From Chamaecyparis obtusa (lineage: Eukaryota > Streptophyta > Pinopsida > Cupressales > Cupressaceae): a stretch of 64,000 nucleotides of DNA. Under the pieces are notes generated by a model. It made no database searches. It worked only from the letters and a program-made list of their open reading frames with translations, and was not told the origin of the DNA. Of the stretch, positions 1 through 10,671 are shown in pieces (positions within the stretch are counted from its first letter, which is position 1; every line of letters begins with the position of its first letter). The stretch is from positions 335,001 to 399,000 of the forward strand of contig BSBK01006427.1 of assembly GCA_027943335.1 (NCBI GenBank), read 5' to 3'. The translations under genes were made by a program, and so were the position numbers.

Positions 1-796
1 TTTTGTCCTAGGATCCATAGCCTTAATCAATGTATGATCAGTGTCAACCAGAAAATAGATTTCATGTTCATAGTCCTCAACTAGTTGACTTGGAATTCTG
101 CTATGAGAATACATTTTGCCTTTGAATTGCTCAAAATAGTTATCTAAAACATTTTCAAGATTATTTCCCAAGCCGTTAATCAAATCTAAAATTTGAACTA
201 TGACTAACTTATCAGTTGACCATTCTATATTATCAACCAATGGGAAAAATATTTGCACATAAAAAAATATGCAAACTAGCAAGGATCCAAACTTACATGT
301 ATTTGATTTAGCCAACCAAATTGTCTTCATTTTTTCTTCAATCTACTTCAGAAGAAGCTTGGCGAGGTCTAACTAGAAACCTTTCTTGAACATTTTGTAT
401 GCTATGTCAATGGCTCCTCATGGTACACTATTCAGTCTTCTTGACATATAGATTTTATAACCGATGATATGAGCTGCAAATTTTACCTTTGGGTCTTTGA
501 TTGTGTTAATCTTCATAGCTTGGTCATTCCACTCGGCTCCTGTGTTTTTCTCAATTTCTCTCCTCAGCACACTGTGAAGTGCCTTTGTCTTATTTGTGGT
601 AGGATACTCAGTGACAACATGAATCATCTTCCTTTTTATTTTAATGCGCTCATCCAACCAAAAATTTCCATCGTTAAACCAATTGAGAACAACCCTAATC
701 AATTCATACTTGAAGTCTTTCAAAAAATTTAGGGCATTCACCAGACCTAATACTTCCAGTTGCTTATAGTTGGATTTCTATTTGCCATCTTGTCCA
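1..796 (-). pseudogene. ORF2 of element A, distal part (unknown protein, interrupted)
   Basis: I do not recognise this protein. The longest open piece is 741-418 (107 aa). The reading continues with stops to position 1 through a hydrophobic stretch containing KFGSLLVCIFFYVQ and a segment ending IKAMDPRTK. The same order of motifs is seen in element C ORF2 (18612-17800): GYK followed by an R-x-NS motif, then KSN-x2-(K/R)FGSL, then an acidic stretch ending in E/D-P-x-TK. Two independent diverged copies retaining the motifs imply a once-translated protein. The reading frame resumes after the insertion at 797-5082, and the upstream half is at 5337-5083. A remote similarity to plant transposon-associated domains of unknown function is possible but unproven. 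Confidence 0.5.
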
Positions 797-1512
797 TGTA
801 ATACCCTCTCTTATGATTATAATTGGACTTTTATTTGGACACTTTCATTATTTAGAGGATGATAAACTTATCAGATGTTTAGATACACTTATTTATTCTT
901 ATCATTTATATGTTTATGAAGTTTGAAAACATCTATATTTACATGATTTATAAAGCTAACCCAAGGATTTGAATATAACCATTATTATCTATGATGTCTT
1001 ATGTTTTCATGTGTATAAGATGTTTAATGTGTGTTCATGACTTAGGTTGAAGTCATAGTTACTCACTTAGTTGAGGTCCACATGATGTATTGATCCTAGT
1101 CATCTATTTTCTCAGTGATGCAGGAATGTAGGTACCGGGAATCATCTCCACCTGGTCTCATAGGTCTGAGCAATCCCTCAAATCCTCGATCATTATTGTT
1201 GTTACAGAGATATCACCAAGGTTCCATGAGAAGAAACTCAACCTTTGACCATTTTTTACCCTTAAGCAGGGAGTTCCTGAGTCAGTTCCTTATGTTGTTG
1301 TGTATATGAGTTTGTTGGATTATGGTGATCTTGTTTCTTGTTCTTGTCTCTTTCATTTTAGGAGACTAAGGTTTGGATATGGTAGCTTTAATTGTTCTTA
1401 ATGATATGCTCAATCGTTGCTAGTAGATGATTTATATGAGTTATTATTTTATGCAAGTATAGGATGTTGTGATTGATTTTGCTAATCTTGTTAGAACATC
1501 TTGTGTTATTGA

Positions 1513-1549
1513 TCACACACACACACACACATACACACATATATATATC
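1513..1549. repeat. CA/TA microsatellite
   Basis: A run of CA dinucleotides, interrupted by single TA units, passes into TA dinucleotides. It lies in AT-rich non-coding sequence of the 797-5082 insertion. Confidence 0.9.
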
Positions 1550-2965
1550 ATGATTTTTCTTTGTATGGAATATGATTTATTATTTGATAGGATAATAATA
1601 TTTAATAATACAATAATAATAAGATGTTTATAATATTAATAATAATATTTGTTTTAATAATATTATAACAAGATATCTACACATAAGCATATGGGTTCAC
1701 ATGTATGCCTATGGTTACATATATCTATACAATATGGTGTGAAAGTAATTATATTTTACATAATAATAATAAATAAATTATTTACTTGAAGGATTAATTA
1801 TTATATGGTAAATCTTTTACCATAGCTTTAGTAAATAAGGTGATACGTAATAATAGTAATAAATTATTTCATTTTCCTTAAATAAAGGAAAATAATAGTA
1901 GTTTATTAATATTTGTGAGGCTCTCATATTATATTTTATTATTAATAGTATTAAATTTTCTATTCCCTTCCCATGAATGACTTTAATGAAATTAATTAAA
2001 TCCTAAACTATAAACTACCTTTTAGTTGAGATGGTTGCATCAGTTGATTTTCCCATGCAACCAATCCTTCAACCTATTTCTAGGAGAGATCTTTGAAGGA
2101 TGGGGAAGTGGGCTGGAAATTATACTAAGGAATTTAGATTATTGCTTTGAGAGGATATTGTATTTAGGAGGATTATGGTATTCTAGGAGAGGAACTATCT
2201 TATTCTTGAGAGGATAGTTTGATTGTGAGTTTCCAGTAGAAGGTTGGTGCCTGCATCTGAGAGGAATTCAGAGAAGTGCTGGAAGGAGATTGAAGAGAGT
2301 TGAATCAACCTTCATCAATGGTTTTCTCCACCGAAAGCTAGGTAGGAGCTATCCTGAAAGATGCTCCTCCTTATTTGATTTTCTTATTTCTTTAAATCTT
2401 CCTTTGTGTTGTCCTTTGTGAATTTGAAATGAATATATTAGATCATGTCTTCAATTTTGTGTAGGAGAAAGGATGGTGTGTTGAAAACTATTACTGTATA
2501 AATAATTATCTTTTTTATCTATGTGTTGCTATGATTCCTGTGATGCTATATTATTTTTTTACTTTCTAGATAATATAGGACTATGATTTATATTGGGAAA
2601 TATGTCACTACCCTTTTTGTCTATCTCTTTCCCAGATCAAATTTATTTAAACATTCATCTTACCTACGATTGTCCTAACATGATATATTTTTTCCCTCTA
2701 GATAGACCCATACTCATCTATGTATAAATTTTGATTCTGATATAAAATCCTCAATCACTCTAGTGAGGATGGGCGTAATTAGGTTTTTCAAAACATCTTT
2801 AGAGCTCATCAAAATCCAATGGTTTAATTAAAAGTTATGGTCCCTGCACTGAGGGTCATTTTTTCTGATACTGTATTGTTTGTCAATCAGAGATCTCTAT
2901 TTTCAAACTCTTGTATATCCCTACATTCAAACACTTAAAGGCACATACTTATATAATAATAGGCA

Positions 2966-3768
2966 GGTATGTGCAAGATCATGAGGGGCCAAAATATGCC
3001 CCTAAGTGGCAATGAAAAACTAGCAAATCAAGGTTAGTCAACTTGATGTGAAAATTTCAACTAGCTATGAACCTAATATCAAAAAGTTGTAAGAATAGAA
3101 TCTATAGAAAATTGAATGTAGTTTCTAAAATACTAGGCCTTTTTTGAGAAAAATTTAGTATGATTGGTGAAAATTATAGATTTCAATGCAGTGGTACAAA
3201 AATTTCAGGAAAAAAAAAGAAGTAGGTGTGTGTCTGACCACCTTAATCATAATCAAATGATAATATTTTATTATAAGATTTTATATATAAATAGTAGACT
3301 CATGCCTAGATGTGACGCATATTTTTTTGTAATTTTATTCCAAAAAAATAATTAATTATGAATTTTTTTCTACAACATTTTCAGAATAAAAAAACTCCCG
3401 TGTCTGACCACCTTAACTCATTCAAAACTTTACAAAATTCAAATTTTATTTTTTTTTCCTTATAGTAGGTGAAGCATAGAATGTGACGCATTTTTTGGAT
3501 TTCAAAAATGTTATACCGTCTGAAAGTTATAGTAATTTTTCAATCAGTATATAAATCAACACTTTAGAGGTAGCTCAATTAGAAAATAACTAATAATTAC
3601 TTACCAAATTCAAAATTTGACAGCAACTATATCGATAGAAAGATGATAATCTCCTTAAGATACCCTTTTCATTTTATCAAATTTGGGTGAAAAAAAGTCA
3701 TCAGCTACATTGTCAAAGTTTTGAACTAACATCACCACTTTTTGGCCCCTCATGATCTTTCACATACC
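2966..3768. mobile_element. 803-bp terminal-inverted-repeat element (MITE-like)
   Basis: The left terminus 2966-2994 and the reverse complement of 3740-3768 match at 28 of 29 positions. The core shared by both is AAGATCATGAGGGGCCAAAA, and the outer bases are GGTATGTG. The interior is AT-rich, has no coding capacity, and carries a tandem duplication of about 170 bp. The size and lack of an ORF fit a non-autonomous DNA transposon. I could not find a clean target duplication at the edges, so the exact ends and superfamily are open. Confidence 0.6.
3200..3540. repeat. Two-unit tandem duplication, about 170 bp per unit
   Basis: The 17-mer GTGTCTGACCACCTTAA occurs at 3230-3246 and again at 3400-3416. 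TGTGACGCAT followed by a T-run occurs at 3311 and about 171 bp later at 3482. Between the anchors the units have diverged strongly, so this is an old duplication inside the inverted-repeat element. Confidence 0.7.
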
Positions 3769-5082
3769 CAGGCTTCTACCATAATCCATAATAACCAAAT
3801 AAATTGAAGAGCCTATGTGCTCATTAAAACTTCAAAACAATTGACTGATTACACCAAATCAATAACAGAGACAATCAATGTAAATGAGGACTTCCTCTAT
3901 TCAAAGCCTCATTAAAACAAATTACACTTATATGGAAATGGTTAACAATAGAAACCAATACTATATCAATCCATTTCAGATCACATTTACATTGTAATGG
4001 AGATTATTCAAATACAAAAGGCCTGGCTATAACCTCACGACAGAGAACAAGAAAGCTGTAGAGCTTTTCATTTGTATTCAAAGAAAACTTTATTTCCCTC
4101 TCTCTTCCACACACCAAACCCTCTAAAAATCTCTCCAAATTTTATTGTTATGTGTTTATGATGTTTTGGTAAGGGTAGGAAACCTAGCTTGTCACTTAGA
4201 GTTTCTACCTAGCCTTAGAACCTTTTGGGAAAGGGTTTGTACTTTAATTTTCTTTTTAGTTGTTATTTGGGAAAGGTTACTCCAACCCTAGGTATGACCT
4301 AGATATCACTTCCTTGTGGACCTTGGTGTTTATCTCCTAGCATGGGGGAGTGGGCCTTTTGGTATCCATGTGGTTGGGTGGTAAATATTTAGGTACCTTT
4401 CACAGTTGCAGAGCTTATGGATTCTTCCTTGCGTATTGTTCCAATTTTGAAGGAAGAAGACTTTGTATTTATCTTTCATTATTCTTAAATGTAAAGCTAT
4501 TATTAACTCCTAGAGGAAATGAATGTAATGTAGCATTTAATTTATTTCAATTTGATTTAATTTGGATGGGTAGATTTAGGGAAAAGAAAAGGGAATGGTG
4601 AACTTTATGTAAATCATGTTGTTGGAAAAGAAAAATCAATTTCATATATGTTTCAAGAAAAGTGGCATGTTTCTTATTACTATTGTTCAAGAAAAGTTAG
4701 TAAAAAAAATGTGTTAATTTCATATGAGAAATAGTTTAACTCCTAGATAAATTCTTTTAGAAATGATTATGCTTTAAATGTTTATGAAAGAAGGTTTAGG
4801 GAATATTGATGGAATCAATTGGTTAGTAATCAAATGATAGCATTTATATTTCTCTCTAAAGAATTTCAAATGTTATGCTTTAAGAGTTAGTACACTTAAT
4901 GATCTTAAAATAATTATAAATGTACTAGTAGGGAACCTTGAAATGATTGTAAGTTAAATGATTTTTATGGATTGTTCATGCACATCTTTTAAAGTTCAAA
5001 ATTTTTCATAATTCATTACTTAGGTTTTCTTTTCTAAAGAGAATCTTTGTTCTCTTTCTTGGTTCCCTTGTGGGGCATGACA

Positions 5083-5337
5083 CTCCACATAACCTCTGAT
5101 AATCTGCATACATTTCAAAATCTCCAATTTCTTCTATGTTGTAGTGAATGTACGATCACACGTCCTTGACCAGTAGAACCCTAGGAGGTATGCTTGAGAA
5201 AGCTCTTGTTTGACAATTTGTGACACAACTTTGTGATGAATTTTGTATCAAGGTTCATTACATGTTGGAGAAACAATAAGATTGACTTCTTCCTCCTTTG
5301 CAAACTTAGACTTGTTTACCTTCTATGTGGGTGCCAT
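5083..5337 (-). pseudogene. ORF2 of element A, N-terminal part
   Basis: The candidate start ATG is at 5337. It opens MAPT, followed by a stop, then a lysine- and glutamate-rich stretch KVNKSKFAKEEEVNLIVSP. Further stops and a probable frameshift follow near 5180, after which the other frame carries SSIPP. The frame meets the insertion at 5083 and resumes at 796. Position and partial motifs parallel the start of ORF2 in element C near 18858. No function can be assigned. Confidence 0.45.
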
Positions 5338-5893
5338 AATCTCTTGATTTAGGGTTTTAGTAAATACTCATATGAACAGCTTAGTGATAACACTACTTAC
5401 ATGAAAGTGTCAACGAAATCACTTAGAAGACTTTGAAACTATGCTCAAATATTCTGAAAATCCTTTGCATGCAATCACTCAAGAAACTCTTTTCTCTTCG
5501 TAAACACTAGTGAAAAATGAAATAATTTCATCGTATATTTATAAATTTTTCAAATTCCCACTCAAACCTTTTGCAATAAATGCTCGACCTACTCACAACT
5601 CGACAATAGTTGTCAAACTCAATGTGTACTGCAAAATACCAACAACTCTATTAACAAGAAGCTTTTCACTTCAGTTAATACAGACACTTGGTTAAGCTTG
5701 CCTAGTAGTCACCGACAGGTAACTTCTTACTTGGTCTAGCATATACCAACTATAAACTCTTTAAAGTACAAAACTTATAAAACCATAATGCATCTCAATT
5801 CATGTGGATACTTTATGTGAACATCTAACATAAGGAATTGTATGAGAAGTGTGATCATCTTGAATTATCATTTGCACACATACCTTTTTCAGC
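5338..5893 (-). other. Spacer between ORF1 and ORF2 of element A
   Basis: About 550 bp with no reading frame that I can support on either strand. Element C has a comparable spacer between its ORF1 stop (19228) and ORF2 (18858). Confidence 0.5.
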
Positions 5894-6656
5894 TTAGGTG
5901 GAGGTCTCGACATCACCCAATCCAATGGATGAGGTTTCACCAACTACATTTCTTGACTCAACATTATCATTTGATGCCTTTCTCCACATAGTATTTTTTA
6001 TTCTCATGATATTTGCAATTGTATTACCATTCTCAAAAACTTGTGTTTCTATTTCTCGGTCTCTGCAATCTTTACTTAGGTGATTGACTTTGTGATAGTG
6101 TAAACATGCCATACTAGTTCTTATCCATCTTTGATATTTTCAAGCCCATATCTTCCTCATGGAATTAGTTGCAATATTTCCATATCTTCCATATACTATG
6201 TAGTTAACCCATGTGTTATAGTCCCAAGTGTAAGCATTACCTTATCATCTCCATTGATAGGATTTGTTCTATCCTTTCGGTGTCCAGACTTGCTTCATCT
6301 TTATTCTGCATTCTTGTGAGGTGTGTCCATGCATATTGCAAGTGTGACAGTGCTTCTCCAAGTAGGGTTTGTTAGGATTCCTATTCAACTTAGATCTATA
6401 TTCATATGCTTGATGTCCATACTTGTTACAATTATAACAATGATCATTGAACTTAGGAGTGGTTTTAGGTTTACCTTGTGCTTTACTCCTGCAAACATTT
6501 GAAGTGTGGCCTAGTTTACCCCAGTGATAGCATGTCAGTGTCTTAGGTCTCTGATTCTAGTTTTTATTAATCTATTTAGATTTCTTAGATGATTCTCCTT
6601 GCTTGGTGTAGCCTAATCCAATAGTACTTCCAAGTTCTCTTTGACTAATCATAAAA
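5894..6656 (-). pseudogene. ORF1 of element A, zinc-knuckle (nucleocapsid-like) part
   Basis: The minus-strand reading downstream of element B begins near a GLGYTKQGESSKKSK stretch and then shows successive CCHC-type knuckles. CHTCNMHGHTSQEC is intact. CYNCNKYGHQAYEY has lost its last Cys. CYHWGKLGHTSNVC has Trp in place of the second Cys. A fourth, near 6100, reads CLHYHKVNHLSKDC. Such arrays bind the genomic RNA in Ty1/copia gag proteins. Several in-frame stops show it is dead. The GLGY motif followed by knuckles occurs in the same order in element C ORF1, there as GIGY. The N-terminal coiled-coil part lies across element B at 12836-12151. Confidence 0.75.
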
Positions 6657-6658
6657 TA

Positions 6659-8140
6659 TATTAGAATAACTAAGAGAGGGTTAATCAGTTATCCAAAATC
6701 CCAAATCAAAATGTAAAATCCAAAACAACTTACTTAACCTTCTACAGCTTGGTAACATAAAATACTATACTATCTATGCTTTTACCGATTACCAGTCAAT
6801 AGCAACTAATGATTACTGACCAAATCTAACATGTAATATGTAAAGTATGATAACAATCAATCACCATAATGAACACATAACACAAAAGATTTAACGTGGA
6901 AAAGCTGTGAAGGGAAAAACCACCTGAGACCAGCAACCCAAAAAATGTTCACTCTTCTAAAGTGAGGTCGGTGAAGACCCAACCTTGTTAAAGGTTACAA
7001 ACACATTGCTAGGTGTGACCTTGTTAGAGGATTTTAGACCAACCGTTATCATCCAACTAGCAGTCACTCTGGGGTTAACAGGATAACAATGCTCATTCTA
7101 TGAATGAAACATACAAGACTTTCAAGTCCACTTTGTTAAGAGATATTTCTATTTACAATGGTTAAAATGTAACAATAGTTTGATCTAATTACAATACAAC
7201 TTCAATTTCAGATTATTAGATCTATGTTTAGCCCATACAAATTAGGTCTGATCAGTATCTCAATTCTATATCACAATAATCAATGACTTACTATTGCTTG
7301 ATAATAGCTTTCTGACACTTGATAAACTTTGTAGTTCGGTTCTTCTTAACCAGTTTGACTAGGCATACATGAAGCTTGTTCATGCGATAATTCTACAGTC
7401 CTTCTTCTTTTGGCATAAGTTTCATAATCAAACTATGGTCTCTTAAATAGACAAGTAAACCATTTTCTTTTTCTCCATAAGATTTCTTTTCTTATTCTCC
7501 TTTGTCCATTTTCCTGCTTAAGCCTTCCTCGATAGTTGTGCTAGTAAAACATTTTGATTTCATCCTTTAGATCCTCCTTGAATTATGCTAGCTATTGCTC
7601 TTCATAACAAACATTATCTCCATCACTGATTATGATGTACTTTATAGCTCATCAATCCTTAACAGCTAAACTAATCATTTAATTCTTTTCTCCTACTCAG
7701 TTAACAAAGAAAATGTGTTGGTGGATACAAGCTCAGTTTATACTATGTTCGGTATACACTACATCCCATCAGTGTATACTGAAATGCTTCATCAACTGAC
7801 CACATTGCCTTGTGTCTTTCATCTCTTTTCCTCATCATAGATGAATGAAACATAATCAAGTCAATAACATAAGGTCATAGAATCATCAGCAAGTTACTCA
7901 ATATAATCCTTATCCTCATCTATCATATACATCTTCCTCATGTAGATATTTATGTTCTTTATCTCTTTTAGTCCTTTTCTATAGATGTTTAGTTATAGTA
8001 ACTTACAAAATAAGTATTGTCAAACTAGTTAACATCAATGACAATATATTACCAATTTAATATTATTACATATCTAATCACCAACTCAGTGATCTCTAAT
8101 CATAGATTCTTCAATCAGGTTCTAAATTAGTTGTAGTTCA
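6659..8140 (-). repeat. Element B 3' LTR
   Basis: Aligns along its length with 10672-12150. Both contain the stretch GGTAACATAAAATACTATAC and end GTTGTAGTTCA. The outer terminus reads TATTAG where the other copy has TGTTCG, so the terminal dinucleotide is decayed. Visible substitutions and small indels relative to the other LTR indicate an old insertion. Confidence 0.85.
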
Positions 8141-8682
8141 TCAATCTCTCCCTTTGGCATTGATGGAAACTCAAGTAATATGAAATATACCATACACATA
8201 CCAAACATGTATTCTACAACTCTGTGAACAAATGTTTTACAAGCTCTCCCTAGCTTAATATGTTTAATCACTATGTTACACATCAACATTAACAATGCAG
8301 CTTTGACATTTTGCATATATGATCTTTTTAGCTCTCAGATTTCTTCTTCCGTTCTCAGTAACTAATCTTCAGTGCTCTCCCTTAGATAGTTTGTCTCTCC
8401 CTTAGATAGTTGTCAATGTTCTCATCAGTTCATATTGTTTCATATTGTTTATCTATCCCTTTGACAACAATGCCAAAGAAATAAATAAACATACATCTCT
8501 GTAGTAGTCATGTAACTCTCTATTTTCTGGTGCATACTCTATATCTCTGTATATTGATATGCCAATCTATTCTAGCTCTCCAAACTATTCACAACCTTAG
8601 ACATGATCCAAAGTGTGAACTATGCTACATCAACATGAATGAATTTCTTATAAGATTATGTTGATGCAACATCTAGATCACT
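8141..8682 (-). other. Element B polypurine tract and 3' untranslated region
   Basis: Next to the 3' LTR the minus strand reads GCCAAAGGGAGAGATTGA (around 8158-8141), the usual place and composition of a polypurine tract that primes plus-strand DNA. The rest, to the end of pol at 8683, has no supported reading frame. It contains a short duplication of CTCTCCCTTAGATAGTT near 8385-8415. Confidence 0.6.
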
Positions 8683-10078
8683 TTAGTGACTAGTAGATAG
8701 GGGATGGGCCCCAAGTCTAGTCCTCAAGTATTCAAATGTATCCTTTAGTAGAGGCTTTGTAAATATGTCTACAAGTTGTTCTTTTGATGTAACAAACTCT
8801 AGCTTAACTTGCTTCTCCTGTACTTGTTCTCTTAAGTAGTGATTCTTAATTGATATATGCTTTGTTTTAGAGTGCATCACTAGATTCTTTTAAATGTTTA
8901 TTGCACTGGTGTTATCAAAGTATATAATCAATGACTCAATGATTATCTCATTCATACCTTCCAAAACTTGCTTAATATATGAAATATTTGAACAGTTTGT
9001 AGTAGTAGTAGCATACTCTGCTTTGGCTGTAGATTGAGAAATGCAATCCTACTTCTTACTTGTCTATGTACCAAGTCTTTCACCAAATAAAAATGCTCCT
9101 CTAGTGGTACTTTTTTTGTCATCCACATTTCCAGCCCAATCAACATTGGTATAGACTCTAAGTTCAAACTTGCCTTCCTTAGGATGCCATAATCCATAAT
9201 CTTCTATTTTCTTCAGGTATCTTAAGATTCTCTTTGTAGAAACCATGTGTGACTCTCTAGGGTTTGTAGAAAATCTTGCAAAAATTCCCAAAGCATGTGC
9301 TATGTCTGGTCTACTATGCACTATGTACATTAACTTACCAATCATAGATCAGTACAATGTTTGGTTCACCTCAGTAGTTTCATCTTCCTTAGTCAGTTTA
9401 CATCTAGTAGCCATCGATGTTCCCATAGTTTTAGCATCTTCTATGCCAAATGTCTTCAATAGTTCCTTGATATATTTGGATTGTGTGATGAATATACCAT
9501 CATTCTATTGAATCACTTGTAGTCTTAGAAAGAACTTAATCTCTTCGAACATAGACATTTCAAATTCACTTCTCATTTCATCAAAAAATGACTTATAGAT
9601 TTGATCTTGACCTCCAAATATAATGTCATCCACAAATATTTCAGCAATAAGGATAGTATCATCAATATCTCCTTTCATATACAAATTGTTGTTCTCACTT
9701 GTTCTAACAAATCCAATACTTAACAAATAAGTATGCAGCATGTCATACCAGGCTCTTGGTGCTTACTTCAAACCATATAAAGCTTTATGTAATCTACATA
9801 CCATGTCTTTCTTTTCTGGATCAATGAACCCTTCAAGTTGTTCTATGTAGACTTCTTCTTCAAGTATTCCATTCAAAAATGTTGACTTGACATCCATCTG
9901 ATAAAATTTGAACTTTTTGTGTGCAACATATGCAACTAACATTCTGACTCCTTCTAATCTAGCAATAGGTGAAAATGTTTTACCATAATCAATTCCTTCC
10001 TCCTATTCATATCCTTTGCATACCAATCTAGCTTTATTCCTTGTTACTTCTCCATTCTCATCCTGTTGGGGTGTCCTT
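8683..10078 (-). pseudogene. Element B Ty1/copia RT-RNase H (C-terminal pol), degraded
   Basis: Copies element RNA into DNA and degrades the RNA strand inside the gag particle. From 10078 leftward I read ARLVCKGY, then FYQMDVKS-FLNG, LHKALYGLK, the active-site FVDDIIFGG in the open piece 9741-9505, MIGKLMYIVHSRPDIAHALG (9345-9064), and the copia RNase H with YTNVDWAG, KAEYATT, YFDNTSA and IFTKPL near the end (8880-8683). The order is the usual copia one. In-frame stops separate the pieces; one is TAG where the family has QEEGIDY. The catalytic Asp pair of RT is intact, but the N-terminus of RT, and upstream integrase and protease, are absent. Confidence 0.85.
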
Positions 10079-10607
10079 GGTGCAAAGACTTGTTTTCATG
10101 AATTGCAGATATTCTAATTGCATAGATAGGCAATAGGGTTCTCAAAAATTTTCTTACCATAGTGTCTTCATCAATAAATCCATCTGATTCTCTAATATCA
10201 TGAACTACCTCTTTTATTCTATTTGTGTACTACATAATGTTTTTACCTTCTTTCATCTTCATGTCATCAAATCTCCCTCTTAAGATTTTGGCTCTTTCTC
10301 TCTTGACATTTGCATCACCACTGTAGACTTGATCTAACTTATCCCACATATGTTTAACAGTAGTACAGTCCTTGATGTCTTCAAATTTGGCATCTGAATA
10401 GGTAGCAACAATCTCCATCATAGTAACATTATGTTCATGCATGTCCTTTAGTTGATCAAGGGTCAAGGGACCAGTGGGTGGTGCAAGGTATCCATTTGTC
10501 ATCAGATCTAGGCCTAAATTCCCAATCCCAAATATATGCAGCTTCATTCGACTTTGTCATATTGTGAAGTTATCCTTGTTTAGCTTTGGCACTTCCCTCT
10601 TAAACAT
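10079..10607 (-). pseudogene. Element B copia gag, N-terminal domain, fused to RT by deletion
   Basis: The start ATG is at 10607, about 50 bp inside the PBS, opening MFKREVPKLNKDNFT. A TGA stop follows in place of an expected Trp. Then comes an open 105-aa piece (10547-10230) with the UBN2-type gag signature DCTTVKHMWDKLDQVYSGD and AKILRGRFDDMKMKEGKNI. The frame continues through one stop to about 10090 and then passes directly into RT sequence. The zinc knuckle, protease and integrase expected between them are missing, so one deletion removed roughly the middle half of the polyprotein. Confidence 0.8.
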
Positions 10608-10657
10608 TTTGAGACCTTTGTGCTGAAGTCCTTAAAACTCTATTCCAAGAAACCAAT

Positions 10658-10669
10658 GCTCTGATAGCA
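10658..10669 (-). promoter_or_regulatory. Element B PBS, initiator-Met tRNA type
   Basis: The minus strand reads TGCTATCAGAGC, one mismatch from the TGGTATCAGAGC complement of the plant initiator Met tRNA 3' end. It lies two bases inside the 5' LTR, where reverse transcription starts. Confidence 0.85.
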
Positions 10670-10671
10670 AT

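Larger units (their letters stand above)
797..5082. mobile_element. Unclassified 4.29-kb insertion with LTR-like TG...CA ends
   Basis: The segment separates two halves of element A ORF2. It starts TGTAATACCCTC and ends GGGGCATGACA, giving a short imperfect terminal inversion typical of LTR ends. The flanking pentamers are GTCCA (792-796) and CTCCA (5083-5087), a 4/5 match consistent with a 5-bp target duplication. I found no direct repeat long enough to be a flanking LTR pair, no PBS and no recognisable reading frame. Open frames inside are below about 85 codons and look random. It could be a solo LTR, a very degraded element or a non-coding derivative. It contains an 803-bp inverted-repeat element (2966-3768) and a microsatellite. 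Confidence 0.5.

Noticed and set aside
1115..1309. 64-aa plus-strand open frame
   Set aside because: No domain or homologous copy; random frame in the 797-5082 insertion.
2956..3775. Target-site duplication AGGC/CAGGC for the inverted-repeat element
   Set aside because: The words are offset from the repeat ends and too short to support a duplication.
4350..4601. 83-aa plus-strand open frame
   Set aside because: No recognisable motif, no second copy, and AT-rich non-coding context in the same insertion.
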